A DNA stretch of 64,000 bases, from positions 68,148,767 through 68,212,766 of the forward strand of contig NW_023601433.1 in NCBI RefSeq assembly GCF_014898055.3, read 5' to 3'. Source of the DNA: Talpa occidentalis (lineage: Eukaryota; Chordata; Mammalia; Eulipotyphla; Talpidae). The notes beneath the pieces were generated by a model, which ran no database searches, had not been told where the DNA came from, and saw nothing but the letters and a program-made list of their open reading frames with translations. This document shows, piece by piece, positions 37,945-49,564 of this stretch. A program made the translations under genes and the position numbers. The stretch's first letter is position 1, and each line of letters opens with the position of its first letter.

Positions 37945-38085
37945 ATCTCTCAATCCCATTTTATAGATGAGGAAACTGAATCTGAAAGAGTAAATTGTGT
38001 CCAAGGCAAATGGAAGGGCTAGAATTGGAAACAGACTGGGTCCCATGCCGACCCCTTTTTTATTGAGCACTGCTGTCTGGACTGT
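37945..38085 (-). mobile_element. MIR SINE remnant
   Basis: CCCATTTTATAGATGAGGAA, ACTGAATCTGAAAGAGTAAA and TGGAAGGGCTAGAATTGGAA follow reverse MIR. Confidence 0.7.
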
Positions 38086-38729
38086 AAAATCTATGTATCA
38101 TTTTCTTGTGAACAAGAAAATAAATGAACAAAGGGATTCAATGAAAGGGACTCGACACAAGGGTTGTGGGTTATAAATTAACTGTGGGGTGTAAATTAAC
38201 TGTGCGGCAAATCAAATGTTTCTAGCTACTCTCCTTGTCCTGGTGATGGAAGCTGAAAGCAGAAAAATTTAGGATGGAAGGTCTCACAAGGACAACCACC
38301 AGAGGGTGAGGGTAGGGACTATTAATGAATCTTAAATTGAACAGGCTATGGAAGTTTCCAGGAATGTGAGGTGGGGTCAGAAATGATCAGTCAGAAGTGT
38401 GGGCAAAGAGGATTATCAATCATAGAAGAGCAACCCAACCTGGCCCCAAGGTGATAAATTCCACAATAATTAATTAAAATCTCTATAAAATAACACCCCT
38501 TGCCCGGGCAAAATGCATCTCACTGCCTCCTATGTCTACGCAGGCGTCTTTCCCTTTTTCCCTTTCCTTAATATACTTGCTGATGAATAGGAATATCTGC
38601 TGAATTCTTTCTCAGAATGACCCAAGAACGCCACACACTGAACCCCTCATCTGAACCCCAATACTGGCACTAGCTCCACACTAGCGTATGAAAACATCCT
38701 TAACCTCAAGCACACACTATATTACCTGG

Positions 38730-38795
38730 TCCCCATCTGAGCAGAAGAGGTGGCCGTATCCCTATTTTACAAATAAGGAAATGGAATAGTTCCAG
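38730..38795 (-). mobile_element. MIR fragment
   Basis: TATCCCTATTTTACAAATAA followed by GGAAATGGAATAG is a short reverse MIR core. Short, so lower certainty. Confidence 0.45.
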
Positions 38796-38799
38796 TTAA

Positions 38800-40297
38800 A
38801 GGCTGAAAACATGCTAGGGGCTCAAACAATGCTGTCGTGTGTCTGTGCCAAATGACCGCAACTGTGCACACTGGCCAGGACCCTCCATGTCGATCTAGAA
38901 GCATCCAGGATGGTGGCTGTGATTCAGCTGAGCCCAAAGCTCTTCACCTCACACACTTTCCCTCGGTCTGGCTAGATGAGGCTGGTACCCTCCTATGTCC
39001 TTGTCATCCTACCTCCTAGTGCTTGCACTGTCTCCCAAGACCTTAGAGATAAGCCTGGAGTGCTTTTTCCAGGGACCATCACTTCTTTCTTCACATGTGT
39101 TATAGAGCCTAGATTTATTCTCACCCCTTCATTCCTTTTCTCCTCCCAAGGGTACTGATTTCCACCTCAATATGCTTCTTTGTAAATGCACTGTCATAAA
39201 AGAAGAAAGGTTTTTTCCTCCTCTCTCCAGAAATTCCAATTGAGTTTTTAAAAATTTTACTCCTTACTTTTTGTCATAAATGCTTCCACCATCATTTGTG
39301 TACAACAGATACACCTGAACACAACATCACCCACTACTTTTGTATGCCTTGCCTGATTCCACAATGAGGTGATGTCTCTATCATTGCTTAGCTTGATGTC
39401 ATTTCCTATATTGTCAGTTGTACGCTCCTGAGAGAAAGGGAAACCCTACTCTCAGCAAATGCTTGACCCACATGGCTTTTGTAAGTGACTCTCAAGAACA
39501 CACTTCAAAATAGGACAATTCTAACTTCTCAAAAAAGAGTTTTCTTAATAACATTTCCAATACTTGCTGAGTAGGAAGAACTGCTGAAAGCATCTTTGAG
39601 TCCAGACTCTAAATTCCTTGTCTCTCATTCCAGACCGCATATCAGAAACATGTCAGTCTTAGACAATAGAAAATAGTCTAAAACTGATACCAGATTATTT
39701 GAGGGTTAGCATAGGATAGGATATGCTTCTGAACAGATATATTACGAAGCTGAATTTAAGTCTTCTATCATAAAAGCAGGCACTTGTTATCTCTATTTGG
39801 AGACTTAAACTAAGCATTAGAGTTAAACACTTCTGAGAAATAATCAAGTCCTTTCTAGGACCTTCCCCTGGGCAGAGAGAGCCTTTCATGATGATGGATC
39901 CACAAGTCAGGTCTTCATATTACCTAAAAAAAAGAAAGCTGGTCTTCACTGCCTACATACTAACATACCTCCTACAAGTAAATCTTTCAGTCAATGATGC
40001 AGAAAACGTGTCCCCTTGAAAGCACTACATAATGACCTCAGTTTGTCACCAAATCAGGCTGGGAAATTGACTCTGATGCAATCATTTATTCAAGCTTTAG
40101 CTCAATATAAAGCCAGATTTGGAGGCAGTTATACACCTGAGTTATCTCACTGAGTCTCCACCATATGTCACATTTGCACCTGGCTTTCACAGAACTCAAT
40201 AGTTATGCATATTCAATAATGTTAACCTCTTGGGGTCATTCATTTTGTTATTTAATGCTCTTTATAGTCATTATCCTCAGAACCAGAAAGTGAAAAT
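38800..40297. other. Unique intronic sequence
   Basis: No gene or transposon recognised. Confidence 0.4.
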
Positions 40298-40313
40298 AAA
40301 ATGATATCTGTCC

Positions 40314-40582
40314 TGGACCTCCCCGCTGGCAAGCAAATTGAGCGCAGCGCTATGAAGCTAGCTGTCCGCAGCCTCTGCAGTGCAGGTTCAATTCCCAGCT
40401 GGCTAGGGAGATACCCACATGGCACGGCAAACCTCTCCTGTCTCACCCACTGCTTCCCTCAGCAGTGCTTTTGGTCTGTCTGCCTGTTCTGCTCCCCGCT
40501 CTATCTCTGGTGAATCCTCACCCTCCCATGCCTCTGGCCTTTACCCCAGCTCTTGTATACATAAATAAATCTTTAAAAAAAT
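40314..40582 (+). mobile_element. tRNA-derived SINE, diverged copy
   Basis: Decayed head (GACCTCCCCGCTGGCAAGC), B-box remnant GGTTCAATTCCC, tail ATAAATAAATCTTTA plus A-run. Flanking ATATCTGTCC duplications (40304-40313, 40583-40592). Confidence 0.9.
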
Positions 40583-40599
40583 ATATCTGTCCTCCCATC

Positions 40600-41820
40600 A
40601 GACAAGGATAGTTTCATCATGGCTTTGACATGGCGGCAGTAACTTAGCTCCAAGTTCACATATCATAGTGTCCATAAACAGAACTGCTATTTGAACAGCA
40701 AATGGATTTTCCTCTCCTTAGTTACAAGTTCATCTTTTATTCAGTTTGTCTTTCATTTTATTTTGCCTATGTTTTCAGAGTTATAAGACTCAAAGACTTT
40801 TGGAGAGTTGATAGTTTATAACCACTTCCTCTTCATCATTAACAAGAGTCACAGTGATCCCACATTGCATCTTGATTCATTTAGATGGCTACTTCTAAAG
40901 AAATTAGATTCTATTTATGAGTATTCTTCACATTCCGATAATATCTAGATGAAGCATATGTCTATGATAAAAAAGAAAATTAAAGATGATTTCAAGCCCA
41001 TATTCTTGGGAAACAAAAGCTTAGCGCAGAAAGATTTGAGAAGGAAATTGGTCTTAGGAAGGCAGGTATCAACAGATCTGCACTAGCAGGCATCTGGGTA
41101 GTTGACAATCATTGACACACTGTCCAGAGATGAACTTACTATAGACGAGGAGCCTGGTGCTGGGTAGGAAAACAATTCTAGTTCCACCACAGTCTTTTTT
41201 TGGTTCCTTATCGGTAAAAAGAAAGGATTAGGGGGAAAAAAATAATGAGCACTACCTGGTTCAAATATTTTAGGATTTTTGAAATAGAATCTAAGAAATG
41301 AAAAGAACATGATAAAAGAGGTGTAAATCTGGAGTCAACCTTCATTTACATTTGACTTGTAGTATCTCCTACAGGAAGAGTAAGCAAGATAATTAGCTGG
41401 GGGCTGGCAAGAAAAAAACTAGCAGAATGTCTATTTACAGTTATTTTACTCTCTGCAGAAACTTTTTTGATTTCTCCCAAAATTTCTCACACAGGTAACA
41501 AGATAATTTCTTAAACATATAAAAAGCATAAGATTCATATTTATAATTCTGTTAGTTTGAAATCAAAGAAACATCGCATTCAGTTTAACTGAAAAGTGAC
41601 ACTAACTATGCTCTCAATTGACACACTTCCCAAAGCCTATTCAGTATGATCTGTAACTATAAGACATGAATTAAAGAGAGTTTAAACAAGATAGAATATT
41701 TTCTACTTTTAGTATCAAATATTTAATATTTTCAAATAGTAATAGTACAGGAATAGTTCTATATTACATTAATTATAACTGTTAATAAAAGGCATTTATT
41801 TTCTACTTAATTCAAGCTTT
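40600..41820. other. Unique intronic sequence
   Basis: No gene or transposon recognised; AT-rich. Confidence 0.4.
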
Positions 41821-41834
41821 AAAAAATAAAAATC

Positions 41835-42118
41835 GGGCCTCCCCGGTGGCACAGCGGAGGAGCACTGGGTTGCGAAGCTGCCCACAGCCTCTGCAGCACC
41901 GGTTCGATCCCCGGCTGCTCCCCGGCCACTGAAGGAGGGTCCCGCATGGCGCGCAGACCTCTCCTGCCCACCGCTGCTCCCCTCAGCAGTGTACTTCGGT
42001 CCTTCTGCCTGCTCTGCTCCCTGCTCTGGCTCTGGTGAATTCTCTCACCCTCCAGTGCTTCTGACTGTACCCAGTGCTTGTATAAATAAATAAATAAATA
42101 AATAAATCTTTAAAAAAT
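41835..42118 (+). mobile_element. tRNA-derived SINE, young subtype (left arm of inverted pair)
   Basis: Near-consensus unit from GGGCCTCCCCGGTGGCACAG to (TAAA)n TCTTTA. Flanked by short, imperfect AAAAATC duplications. Its tail faces the tail of the SINE at 42317-42594. Confidence 0.94.
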
Positions 42119-42316
42119 AAAACAAAAATCAATTAAGGTTAACTTTAAAAGAAATGTATTTTCTAAGGGCTTCATCCATCTAGAATAGTAATTTAGCCCC
42201 CTGTAAATTGGCAAATGTAGTTATCCCTGTGACAATAAAATACATCCACATAAAGTAGAAATAGCAGTTTGTCAGATGGCTTTCGTTTACTTAGTAGGAC
42301 TTTTCCTTCACTTTCT

Positions 42317-42594
42317 TTTTTTTTTTTTTTTTTTTAAAGATTTATTTATTTATACGAGCACTGGGTACATACAGTCAGAAGCGCGGGAGGGTGAAAGAAT
42401 TCACCAGAGCCAGAGCAGGGAGCAGAACAGGCAGAAGGACCGAAGTACACTGCTGAGGGGAGCAGTGGGCACGGCAGGAGAGGTCTGCACGCCATGTGGG
42501 ACCCTCGCTGGTGGCCGGGGATCGAACCGGCGCTGCAGAGGCTGCAGGCAGCTTCGCAGCCCAGCGCTCAACCGCTGCGCCACCGGGGAGGCCC
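42317..42594 (-). mobile_element. tRNA-derived SINE, young subtype (right arm of inverted pair)
   Basis: T-run, AAAGATTTATTTATTTATAC, ending CTGCGCCACCGGGGAGGCCC. Exact 13-bp duplications TCCTTCACTTTCT flank it (42304-42316, 42595-42607). A long open frame across this copy is translated SINE, not a gene. Confidence 0.95.
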
Positions 42595-42609
42595 TCCTTC
42601 ACTTTCTAA

Positions 42610-43665
42610 GAGAGTTCTCTGCCTTTATTCCTTCAATTCTCTTGGTTGCATTACTCTTCATATTATATAAACAGATTAAATATTAAAATAGGGAATATCA
42701 TTATACTAAACAAATATACAATATTCTATCCCTTCTGCTGAAAGAAAAAGTTACAGCACTTTCTCCTTTCTGCATGTGAGTTATCTAATAGGAGGAGTCA
42801 GCACTCACAGATATTTGGCCAGCCTTCATCCTCCCCTACCTACCTGGCCTGCCAGGCTGCAGGATGTTTGTAAAGACAGCACAGGCAACTGACATATTTC
42901 ATCAGATAACTGAGCAGAGTTGAGCTCCAAGCCAACTACAGGACTAGAGAGGGTGATAGCACTCACCCTTTAAAAGCAAATACACTAACTATGGACTGCA
43001 GTGGAAGTCACATTACAATTTCTGAACAGTTTAATCTGACTCACCCATATGTCAAAGTCCAATGAGTAGTAAAACTGAATAACCAACTACATTCCTAATC
43101 ATCTATTGGAAGAATTGTGCTGCTCAGTACATATCATTGAGTTGGTGTGATATGAATTAGCTGGGGTACACTCAGTTGAAGTGAACCAACTGTAAAGAGT
43201 GGACACTGAGCTGCTTCTGGGATCCAGTCCTCTCTGCCTGATAAGTCACCAACTGCCAACTGGCCCACACCACATGGTATATGTCAGCCCCAACTTCCAG
43301 GCTTGGGACTTCTAGAAAAGCATGTATACGGGTTTGCCACTTTTACTTAGAAAGGGTGGGTTTTTTTTATTTTTTTTATTTCAGAGAATCTGATTTCTAA
43401 AGCAGAATGAAGAGCGAAATTGTAAGAGTATGGTCATTTGAAAGCAGCTCTCCTCAAAGGGCAGATGACTGAGACAACCCCCAAGGTGCCAATCTTCACA
43501 TCCCAGACTTGACTTCTCCCCCACCACGATGCCCATGTGCCAGTTTTATTGAACTGCCTGAAATTTACCTCAACAGAGCTTTAAATATGTTTTTAAAAAC
43601 ACCCACTATAAAAATATGTAAAGAAAAGCATATTTTCCTTTTATTGACAATTCACATATATCAAC
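42610..43665. other. Unique intronic sequence
   Basis: No gene or transposon recognised; T-rich run near 43361-43380. Confidence 0.4.
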
Positions 43666-43669
43666 ATAT

Positions 43670-44130
43670 CTTTTTATTGTTTTTGTCATTAAATTTAGAA
43701 ATACTCCAAGGGGCAGATGTGGTAAAGAAGCTCACACCCATACTGCAGGGATTATCACCTGGGACAGCCCACTTTGAAAGCCCACTTTGGCAATATGTAA
43801 CATATTCCTATCCTCTCACCAAGTAATTCCCCAAATGGGGAATCTGTTCTAAGAAAAATCACCCAATAAAGTATTACACAAGGAGTAGTTGATAGCAACA
43901 CTATTTATGAAAGCAAAAAAAAAAAAAGGGAACTAATGTATAGACAATCAAAACTTCATTCGACTGTCAGTCAATAAAAATCATCATAATAATATTTTTA
44001 AAAGATTGGAAAGATACTCACAAAAACATTAAACACTGGTTGATTCTAGGTAGAATGACTGTGGTAATTCTTCACCATATTTGTCTTTATTTTTGAAATT
44101 TTTCATACAGAAAATACATCTTGATAGACA
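43670..44130 (+). mobile_element. L1 LINE 3' fragment
   Basis: CACTTTGGCAATATGTAACA, CCAAGTAATTCCCCAAATGG, TTCTAAGAAAAATCACCC, GCAACACTATTTATGAAAGC and the terminal TTTGAAATTTTTCATACAG follow an L1 3' end. Decayed. Confidence 0.6.
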
Positions 44131-44134
44131 ATCT

Positions 44135-45355
44135 CCCCTGCTGTATTTATTAAAACTTAAATTCCACTGAAATCATGAATGTTTGTAGTTCACCTACATA
44201 AACATAAGAAAGAAGTTTTATATAACACTAAATTTTATAATTCAGTATTGGATTAGTGTATCATTATTGGTATTGAAAATGTTTTACATGTGTGGCTATC
44301 TAATGCCAAAACTGCAAGAGAAACATTTTTCCCCCTTCATTTAAAATGTCTCTTCATATTTGTTCCTGTCCACCTAGTTTGGTTCAATGTGCCAAAATAA
44401 AGACGTGCCTTATGGGTTTATCGTAATTGTTTCTGAACAGTTCCTTCTATGCCAAAGCATTTGAACTTCTCATCTGTGTGCTGGCAGAATCTAATTTTTG
44501 AATGTGTTGTGTTCCAAACATTCATTTGTAAATTAGCTTTTTTGGTTTCTATGGGGAAACATATTCCAATTCCTAATGCTGTAGTAAAACCCTAAGGTCT
44601 TGATTCTAAGAGGGAGGGGTCAGTTGAAAAGAAAGTTTCTTCTGTTTCTGGGTATAGAGGAAAGCTGGAGCAAACTTTAAGAAAAAAAAGTAAAATCGAT
44701 GAGTTGCCCAGTGAGACTCAATTTTGAAGCATAGAAACTTAAGGAGTGGGAGCTGACTTTTGAAAGATAGAGGAACATGCTAGACACCTGTGCTGATGGG
44801 GCAGGAGGGGACATGGTCAGGCAGGAGGATTCTATACTATTATACTATAATAATTCAAGAGGGCCCACAGAGAAATTAAGTTTCTCCTTCAGAAACTTTT
44901 AAGATTATGGAAAACTTAGTGAGCAAGGCTGAGTTATTTCTGGAAATGAAATAATGATGGTGATTGTGTTTGCTCAGAAATAGGGTCATTACAGCCCTGG
45001 CATATGGTTATGTAAAATAAATTATGAATTGCATTGTACAAATATTTGTATTTGTGTTCCTAAAGAACTTAAGTTCTGCATACACAGGAAAAACAGATTT
45101 TTAACAGACCACTCAAAACCTATGGAGTGTTTTAAAAAAATAAAATGTTAAAAGTGTGCATGACTATCATTCATCAGAACTGTTTAATTCCAATTAAATT
45201 AAATACAGATAGATTTACCTTTAAACATACAATTGTGAAGAACAGTCAATGGAAAGAATGTAAGAAACAACTGAGCTTCCATATTATAAAGACTAGGACA
45301 AAATGCAACAAGATTGGAGAGAACCATGAATGAGTACTTCTACTTAGTCATTCTA
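44135..45355. other. Unique intronic sequence
   Basis: No gene or transposon recognised. Confidence 0.4.
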
Positions 45356-45406
45356 AGACAGAGTAACTCTCTCCCTGGACAGGTTGAGTCCTCTGTTGTT
45401 TTGCAG

Positions 45407-45551
45407 CATCTATGCATACAACCTGGATGCAGCGGAGGCCAGCCAGGAGGATCCCAAGGCTTCACTGCCGCCGTCCCTCCTTTCTGAGGAGGCCAGCAGC
45501 CACAATTATGGTACAGGAGACTCTGCTGCTGAGCCCAGTCAGCTGACCTGA
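45407..45551 (+). other. Unexplained coding-like block after an acceptor-like site
   Basis: GC-richer than its flanks and preceded by CTCTGTTGTTTTGCAG, a reasonable splice acceptor, with the AG at 45405-45406. The frame from 45408 stays open for 47 codons to TGA (45549-45551), with protein-like composition (IYAYNLDAAEASQEDPKASL, later SEEASSHNYGTGDSAAEPSQ). It has no start codon and no recognised family, and is antisense to PIP4K2A. It could be chance, a fragment of an old retrocopy, or a terminal exon of an unannotated transcript. No AATAAA was seen just downstream. Confidence 0.2.
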
Positions 45552-45734
45552 TGGTCCCCAACTTTTTCTTTCCCCCTTTCTCTCACTTTTAAGAAATTTG
45601 AAATTAGGGTAGAGAGTGACTAGTTGCCATGTGAATATACCTGGGTCTGGGGGCAAATGAGCTTAGGACCTACATGGGGTACCACACAAAGCAGCCAAGA
45701 AAAGACTCTATTTCTGGAGCAAAAGTTCAGGAAA

Positions 45735-45844
45735 GGGCCTCCCCTGCTGGCGCAGTGGTTGAGGGCTGGGTTGCGAGGCTGCCTGCAGCCTCTGCAGCAC
45801 CAGTTTGATCCTCAGCCACCCGCGAGGGTCCCACACACACAAAA
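45735..45844 (+). mobile_element. Short (110-bp) SINE, tRNA-related part only
   Basis: Contains only the head through the GAGGGTCCCACA point of the SINE, then CACACA and an A-run. It is flanked by exact 14-bp duplications AAAAGTTCAGGAAA (45721-45734, 45845-45858). The intact duplications and A-tail show that it was inserted in this short form rather than trimmed later. The B box is decayed (AGTTTGATCCTC). Confidence 0.9.
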
Positions 45845-46469
45845 AAAAGTTCAGGAAAAATGATCAAAGATTAGAAAGAAAGTGAGGAGGAAGGAGGCCC
45901 TTTCGATACTGGGCTGTGTGCTGCTCACTTGAGGTTCATGCCTTCTGCTCTAAAATAACCCCTCCCTGATTGTTCCTTCAGTTAATCTGACTTGTATGAC
46001 TTTTACAACCAAATAGACCTTGAATGAAGCATTTCTGTTAATTAATCAGTTTACCACCTTGTTTACATATTTGTATGACTATGTTCCCAGGAAACCTCTG
46101 AACTCCTTAGGAGGAAAAACTCTTTTTAATACTATTTTCTCTGAGGCCTTAGAGAACATACCTCCAAAAATCTAAACTGATCATAGGTTATTGATAGTAG
46201 AGCTTCAAATATGAAAATGAGACTTTACAAACCAAGTTCAAGTAAAAATTGCACTATTAAATCACATCTCAGGAATCAATGTAGAGCAGAGATGGCAAAT
46301 GCTGTACTTATCTGTAAACTGTAACATTAATGAGACTTCAAAACAGGAACAATAATCATATTCACCTATTAGTGCTGATAATATAGACTCTTTTTGGCTA
46401 ACAGTCTAAAAGGTAACAGTCACATAAAAGAGAGCCTAAATGGTAAGAAAACTGTTTAGGCTCCCAAGC

Positions 46470-46990
46470 TAGAAAACCTGCAATCGGCCTTGACTCCTTC
46501 CTACACATCCTTCATACAGAGACCAAATTCAATTGATTCTACTCCCAAAACACCTCTTGGTCAACCCCATGCCCCACTGTTTTGTTTTTTTAATTTTTTT
46601 TAAAGATTTATATATTTATGCTTACAAGAACTGGGGTTCAGGGCAGAGGTGTGGGGGCTGAGAGGATTCACCAGAGACAGAGTGGGGAACAGAACAGGCA
46701 GATTGACTGAAATATACTGCTGAGGGGAGCAGCGGGCGAAACAGAGGTCGCTGTGCCATGTGGGTCACCTCCCTGGCCAGGGATCGAACTCGAGCCACAA
46801 TGGCTGTGGATAGCTTCATAGGTTGCATCTTAACCCCTTGTACAGCCATGGAGACCCTGTTTTTTTTTTTTTTTTTTTTTTTTTAATGAACTTTTCCCTT
46901 TGCCATCACTGCACTGACCTGTTCATGTTCAAATGACAATGGCTTCCTGAGTGTCCCCTCACTGATCCATCTGGGGAGAGCCACAGAACC
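46470..46990 (+). mobile_element. L2 LINE fragment, split by a SINE
   Basis: Left of the SINE: ATCGGCCTTGACTCCTTCCT and AATTGATTCTACTCCCAAAA. Right of it: AATGACAATGGCTTCCTGAG. The pieces are in order as in the L2 3' region. Confidence 0.5.
46590..46856 (-). mobile_element. tRNA-derived SINE, older subtype, inserted in L2
   Basis: AAAGATTTATATATTTATGC at the left, TTGTACAGCCATGGAGACCC at the right (decayed head). CTGTTTT flanks may be the target duplication; a T24 run follows the right flank. Confidence 0.9.
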
Positions 46991-46994
46991 GCCT

Positions 46995-47810
46995 GAAAAC
47001 CACAGAGCTCTGACTTGTCACTCCCTCCACTAGTCTGTCACTCCCTCTCTAAGAAAGAAACCTGGGTGCTGATTTCCGTTTCCACTAGAGTGGAAATAAG
47101 TTACTCACATCAACTCTGCCACTGGAAACAATTTTAAACACTGAATAAAATATAGTTCTAACAAGTACTTAAAAGTATCTAAGTGTTGAAAAGGGAGGAA
47201 TTACTTTGCCAAGATCTCAAGGAAAGTTGGACTTAAGGGCAGGCAGCTGGCCACAGAAGCCACCCTGGCTCCAAGGGCTTCCTTGAGCATTTGGGTTGAG
47301 ATAATTAAGTCAGAGCCTAGAGCCATGCTAGGTGGGGGTCTAATCAGAAGTCCTTTCTCCTTAAGGCTAGGTTAGAAAAGGGTCCCATCCTCACAGTGAG
47401 GGTGAATCAAAAGCTAACCCATTCCACCCCCAGGGGACTTCAGTCCTAAGGCATGTTACCATAAGGGCCAAAATATTCTAAGTTGTGAATTTAGTTTGAA
47501 ATGGCTTGGCCACCTCACAAAAATAACCCTCTCTGGAAAGATATACTTTCACCCTAAGACTCAGAGAATCTTCCCAAATCATTGTTCGAGGGAAATGTAC
47601 ATCTCATAGCCAAGAAGTAGCTAAGCAAATGAGAACAAGCCACCAGGAAGAAAAGCCAGCAGGAAACATGCCACAGTAGAGAGATGCCCACAAAGATTTG
47701 TGATATCAGCATCATCACACTTACAATGTGTAATTCACCATGTACTTCTGAAAACTAGAATTTGTAGAGGACACCTGAAGGGATTAAAAAACTGCATGCA
47801 GTAAGTCAGA
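46995..47810. other. Unique intronic sequence
   Basis: No gene or transposon recognised; a small CTGTCACTCCCTC direct duplication lies near 47017-47050. Confidence 0.4.
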
Positions 47811-47815
47811 AAAAA

Positions 47816-47986
47816 CACTGCATGCTCCTCTGAAACAGTGTCTCAGACTGTTCAGAAATGTATCCTCACTTGGTGACCCTTCAACATTCTGATGTTCTCA
47901 GAGAGAGCTGTTTACTCTCTGATCCTTTACTGTTATGCTCGCAGTGCAGAGTTCCTGCATACTGCTGTAAACATAAGCTCTTTGGT
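47816..47986 (+). repeat. Inverted duplication, copy A1
   Basis: About 170 bp whose reverse complement recurs at 49101-49273 with only a handful of mismatches and a 3-bp indel. Shared strings include AGTGTCTCAGACTGTTCAGA, GTTCCTGCATACTGCTGTAA and ACATAAGCTCTTTGG. Family not recognised. Confidence 0.92.
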
Positions 47987-48189
47987 ATCAACACACAGTT
48001 ACCCCATTCCTCTTATCACCAACTTGCAGTAAGTTTTCCCCCACTCTGATTCATTGCATAATGTGCCTAGCAGATGTGCTAGGTACTATGCTCAATCATA
48101 GCAAAAGTAAATTTTACATTTTGATGAAAATTTAATGTAAGGGCTCGGTACAGCATTTGAGCAATAATGATCTGCAGTTTTACAGAGTC

Positions 48190-48810
48190 CCAAGTTGTCA
48201 TTCAACAGTATTTATTGGATACCGACTTCATACAAGCACTGATCTAGGAGAAAGGATACAGCAGTTAATAAAGGCAAAGTCTCAGCTGCTATGGAGTTTT
48301 ACATCCTAGCTGGAGGAGATAATTTACATAACTTAGTTTCTGACAGTGTTAAACATCACTGAGAAAATATAAGAGTAATAGAGCGGTTATTCTTTAGATG
48401 AAGTCAGGCCATCTAAAAAGCAACACATTAGCTGAGAGATTAAATGACAAGCAGGGAGGGGCCAGCCATTCAATGTACTGAGGGAAGAACACGCCAGACA
48501 AAGAGGAAAGTAAATGCAGAAGCTCTGCGGCTGCTCTGAACTTAGCTTGTTTACGGAACAGAAAGAGTTGCATGGTAGAAAGAAGTCAAGAGTGTGTAAG
48601 GGATAAGGGCAAAGAGGGAAGAGGGTGCAGCAGGCCAGTAAGAACCTTGCAAGTCACAGATACAAAGGAAAACTCTAGAAGACTGAGGAAGGGACATATT
48701 TATTACTTACATTTCAAAAAGATCATTCTGCCACTGCTATAGCAAATTTGGATTAAAACAGGGCAAGGGTGAATACAAGAAGATCAATTAGCAGGCCTCT
48801 TGAGAGAAGT
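48190..48810 (-). mobile_element. L2 LINE 3' end
   Basis: Long reverse L2: TTCAACAGTATTTATTGGA, GGATACAGCAGTTAATAAAG, GAGGGGCCAGCCATTCAATG, AGAAGCTCTGCGGCTGCTC, CTTGCAAGTCACAGATACA and AAAAGATCATTCTGCCACTG. Confidence 0.8.
48201..48391 (+). repeat. Direct duplication, copy B1 (empty SINE site)
   Basis: Recurs at 49565-49994. Shared strings: AAGCACTGATCTAGGAGAA, GGCAAAGTCTCAGCTG and GACAGTGTTAAACATCACTG. The segment itself derives from an L2 3' end, but the two copies share many private changes, so they came from a local duplication. B1 has a single uninterrupted ACTTAGTTTCTGAC at the place where B2 carries a SINE. Confidence 0.92.
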
Positions 48811-49100
48811 ATGCAGATTCAGGGCCCCACTTCTAATAGGTTTCTGGCTGATGGCTGAGGCTACTCTGTGAATTTCATTGAGTGGCAAGCCCCCCCCCCC
48901 CTACACTACTCACCATTCTCCACTCATCTATTTACTTTCACCAGTATTATCCTCTTAACCACACATGCCTCTCCTTGCCTTCTCAGTCTGTGACATTCTA
49001 CTCCCCCTTCTGCTCCTCTTGAACCCTTCTCCAAGTCCCCTAAGCAGCAGCAATCATGACCAGCCCCCACCCCCATCTCTTACCACTTTCCACCTTTCTC

Positions 49101-49273
49101 ACCAAAGAGCTTATGTTTACAGCAGTATGCAGGAACTCTGCTGCACTGCGAGCATAACAGTAAAGGATCAGAGAGTAAAAGCTCTCTCTGAGAACATCAG
49201 ACTGTTGAAGGGTCACCAAGTAAGCATACATTTCTGAACAGTCTGAGACACTGTTTTAGAGGAGCATGCAGTG
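49101..49273 (-). repeat. Inverted duplication, copy A2
   Basis: Reverse-complement partner of A1 (47816-47986), about 1.1 kb away. The open frames translated from A1 and A2 (VTLQHSDVLRES versus VTLQQSDVLRES) show the same homology and are not genes. Confidence 0.92.
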
Positions 49274-49329
49274 TTATAAACATACATATGTATGTCTACT
49301 CATGTCTGTTTCCCCTACAGTTATGAGCA

Positions 49330-49400
49330 ATTTGAGGGCAGGGTCTATAACACATTTATTCTGTATCCCAAGTGTCTTGTAGTATCTCATGTTTGCTTTT
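49330..49400 (+). mobile_element. L2 3' terminal fragment
   Basis: TTATGAGCAATTTGAGGGCA, TTCTGTATCCCAAGTGTC. Short and diverged. Confidence 0.45.
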
Positions 49401-49564
49401 TCAAAAAGCTAACTGTAATAACAATAGCTTGCAACTAATGAACCTGAATTAAATTTTTGAATCATCTCAAACATCTGATCACTAGTTGAAATGTTAAGAT
49501 ACAAAAAGAACAATATAACAAAATAGATACAGATAACATACAACCCAAAGAGGCACAGGATGCC

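Noticed and set aside
42276..42686. 136-codon plus-strand frame, and similar frames at 29600-29962, 50294-50599, 50850-51146 and 52255-52551
   Set aside because: All are translations of the SINE body (recurring HWVQSEAREGERIHQSQSGE-type text) and are not protein genes.
47858..48049. Similar peptides from 47858-48049 (+) and 49040-49231 (-) suggesting a small gene family
   Set aside because: The similarity is explained by the inverted DNA duplication A1/A2. The frames diverge immediately outside it and no gene signals are present.
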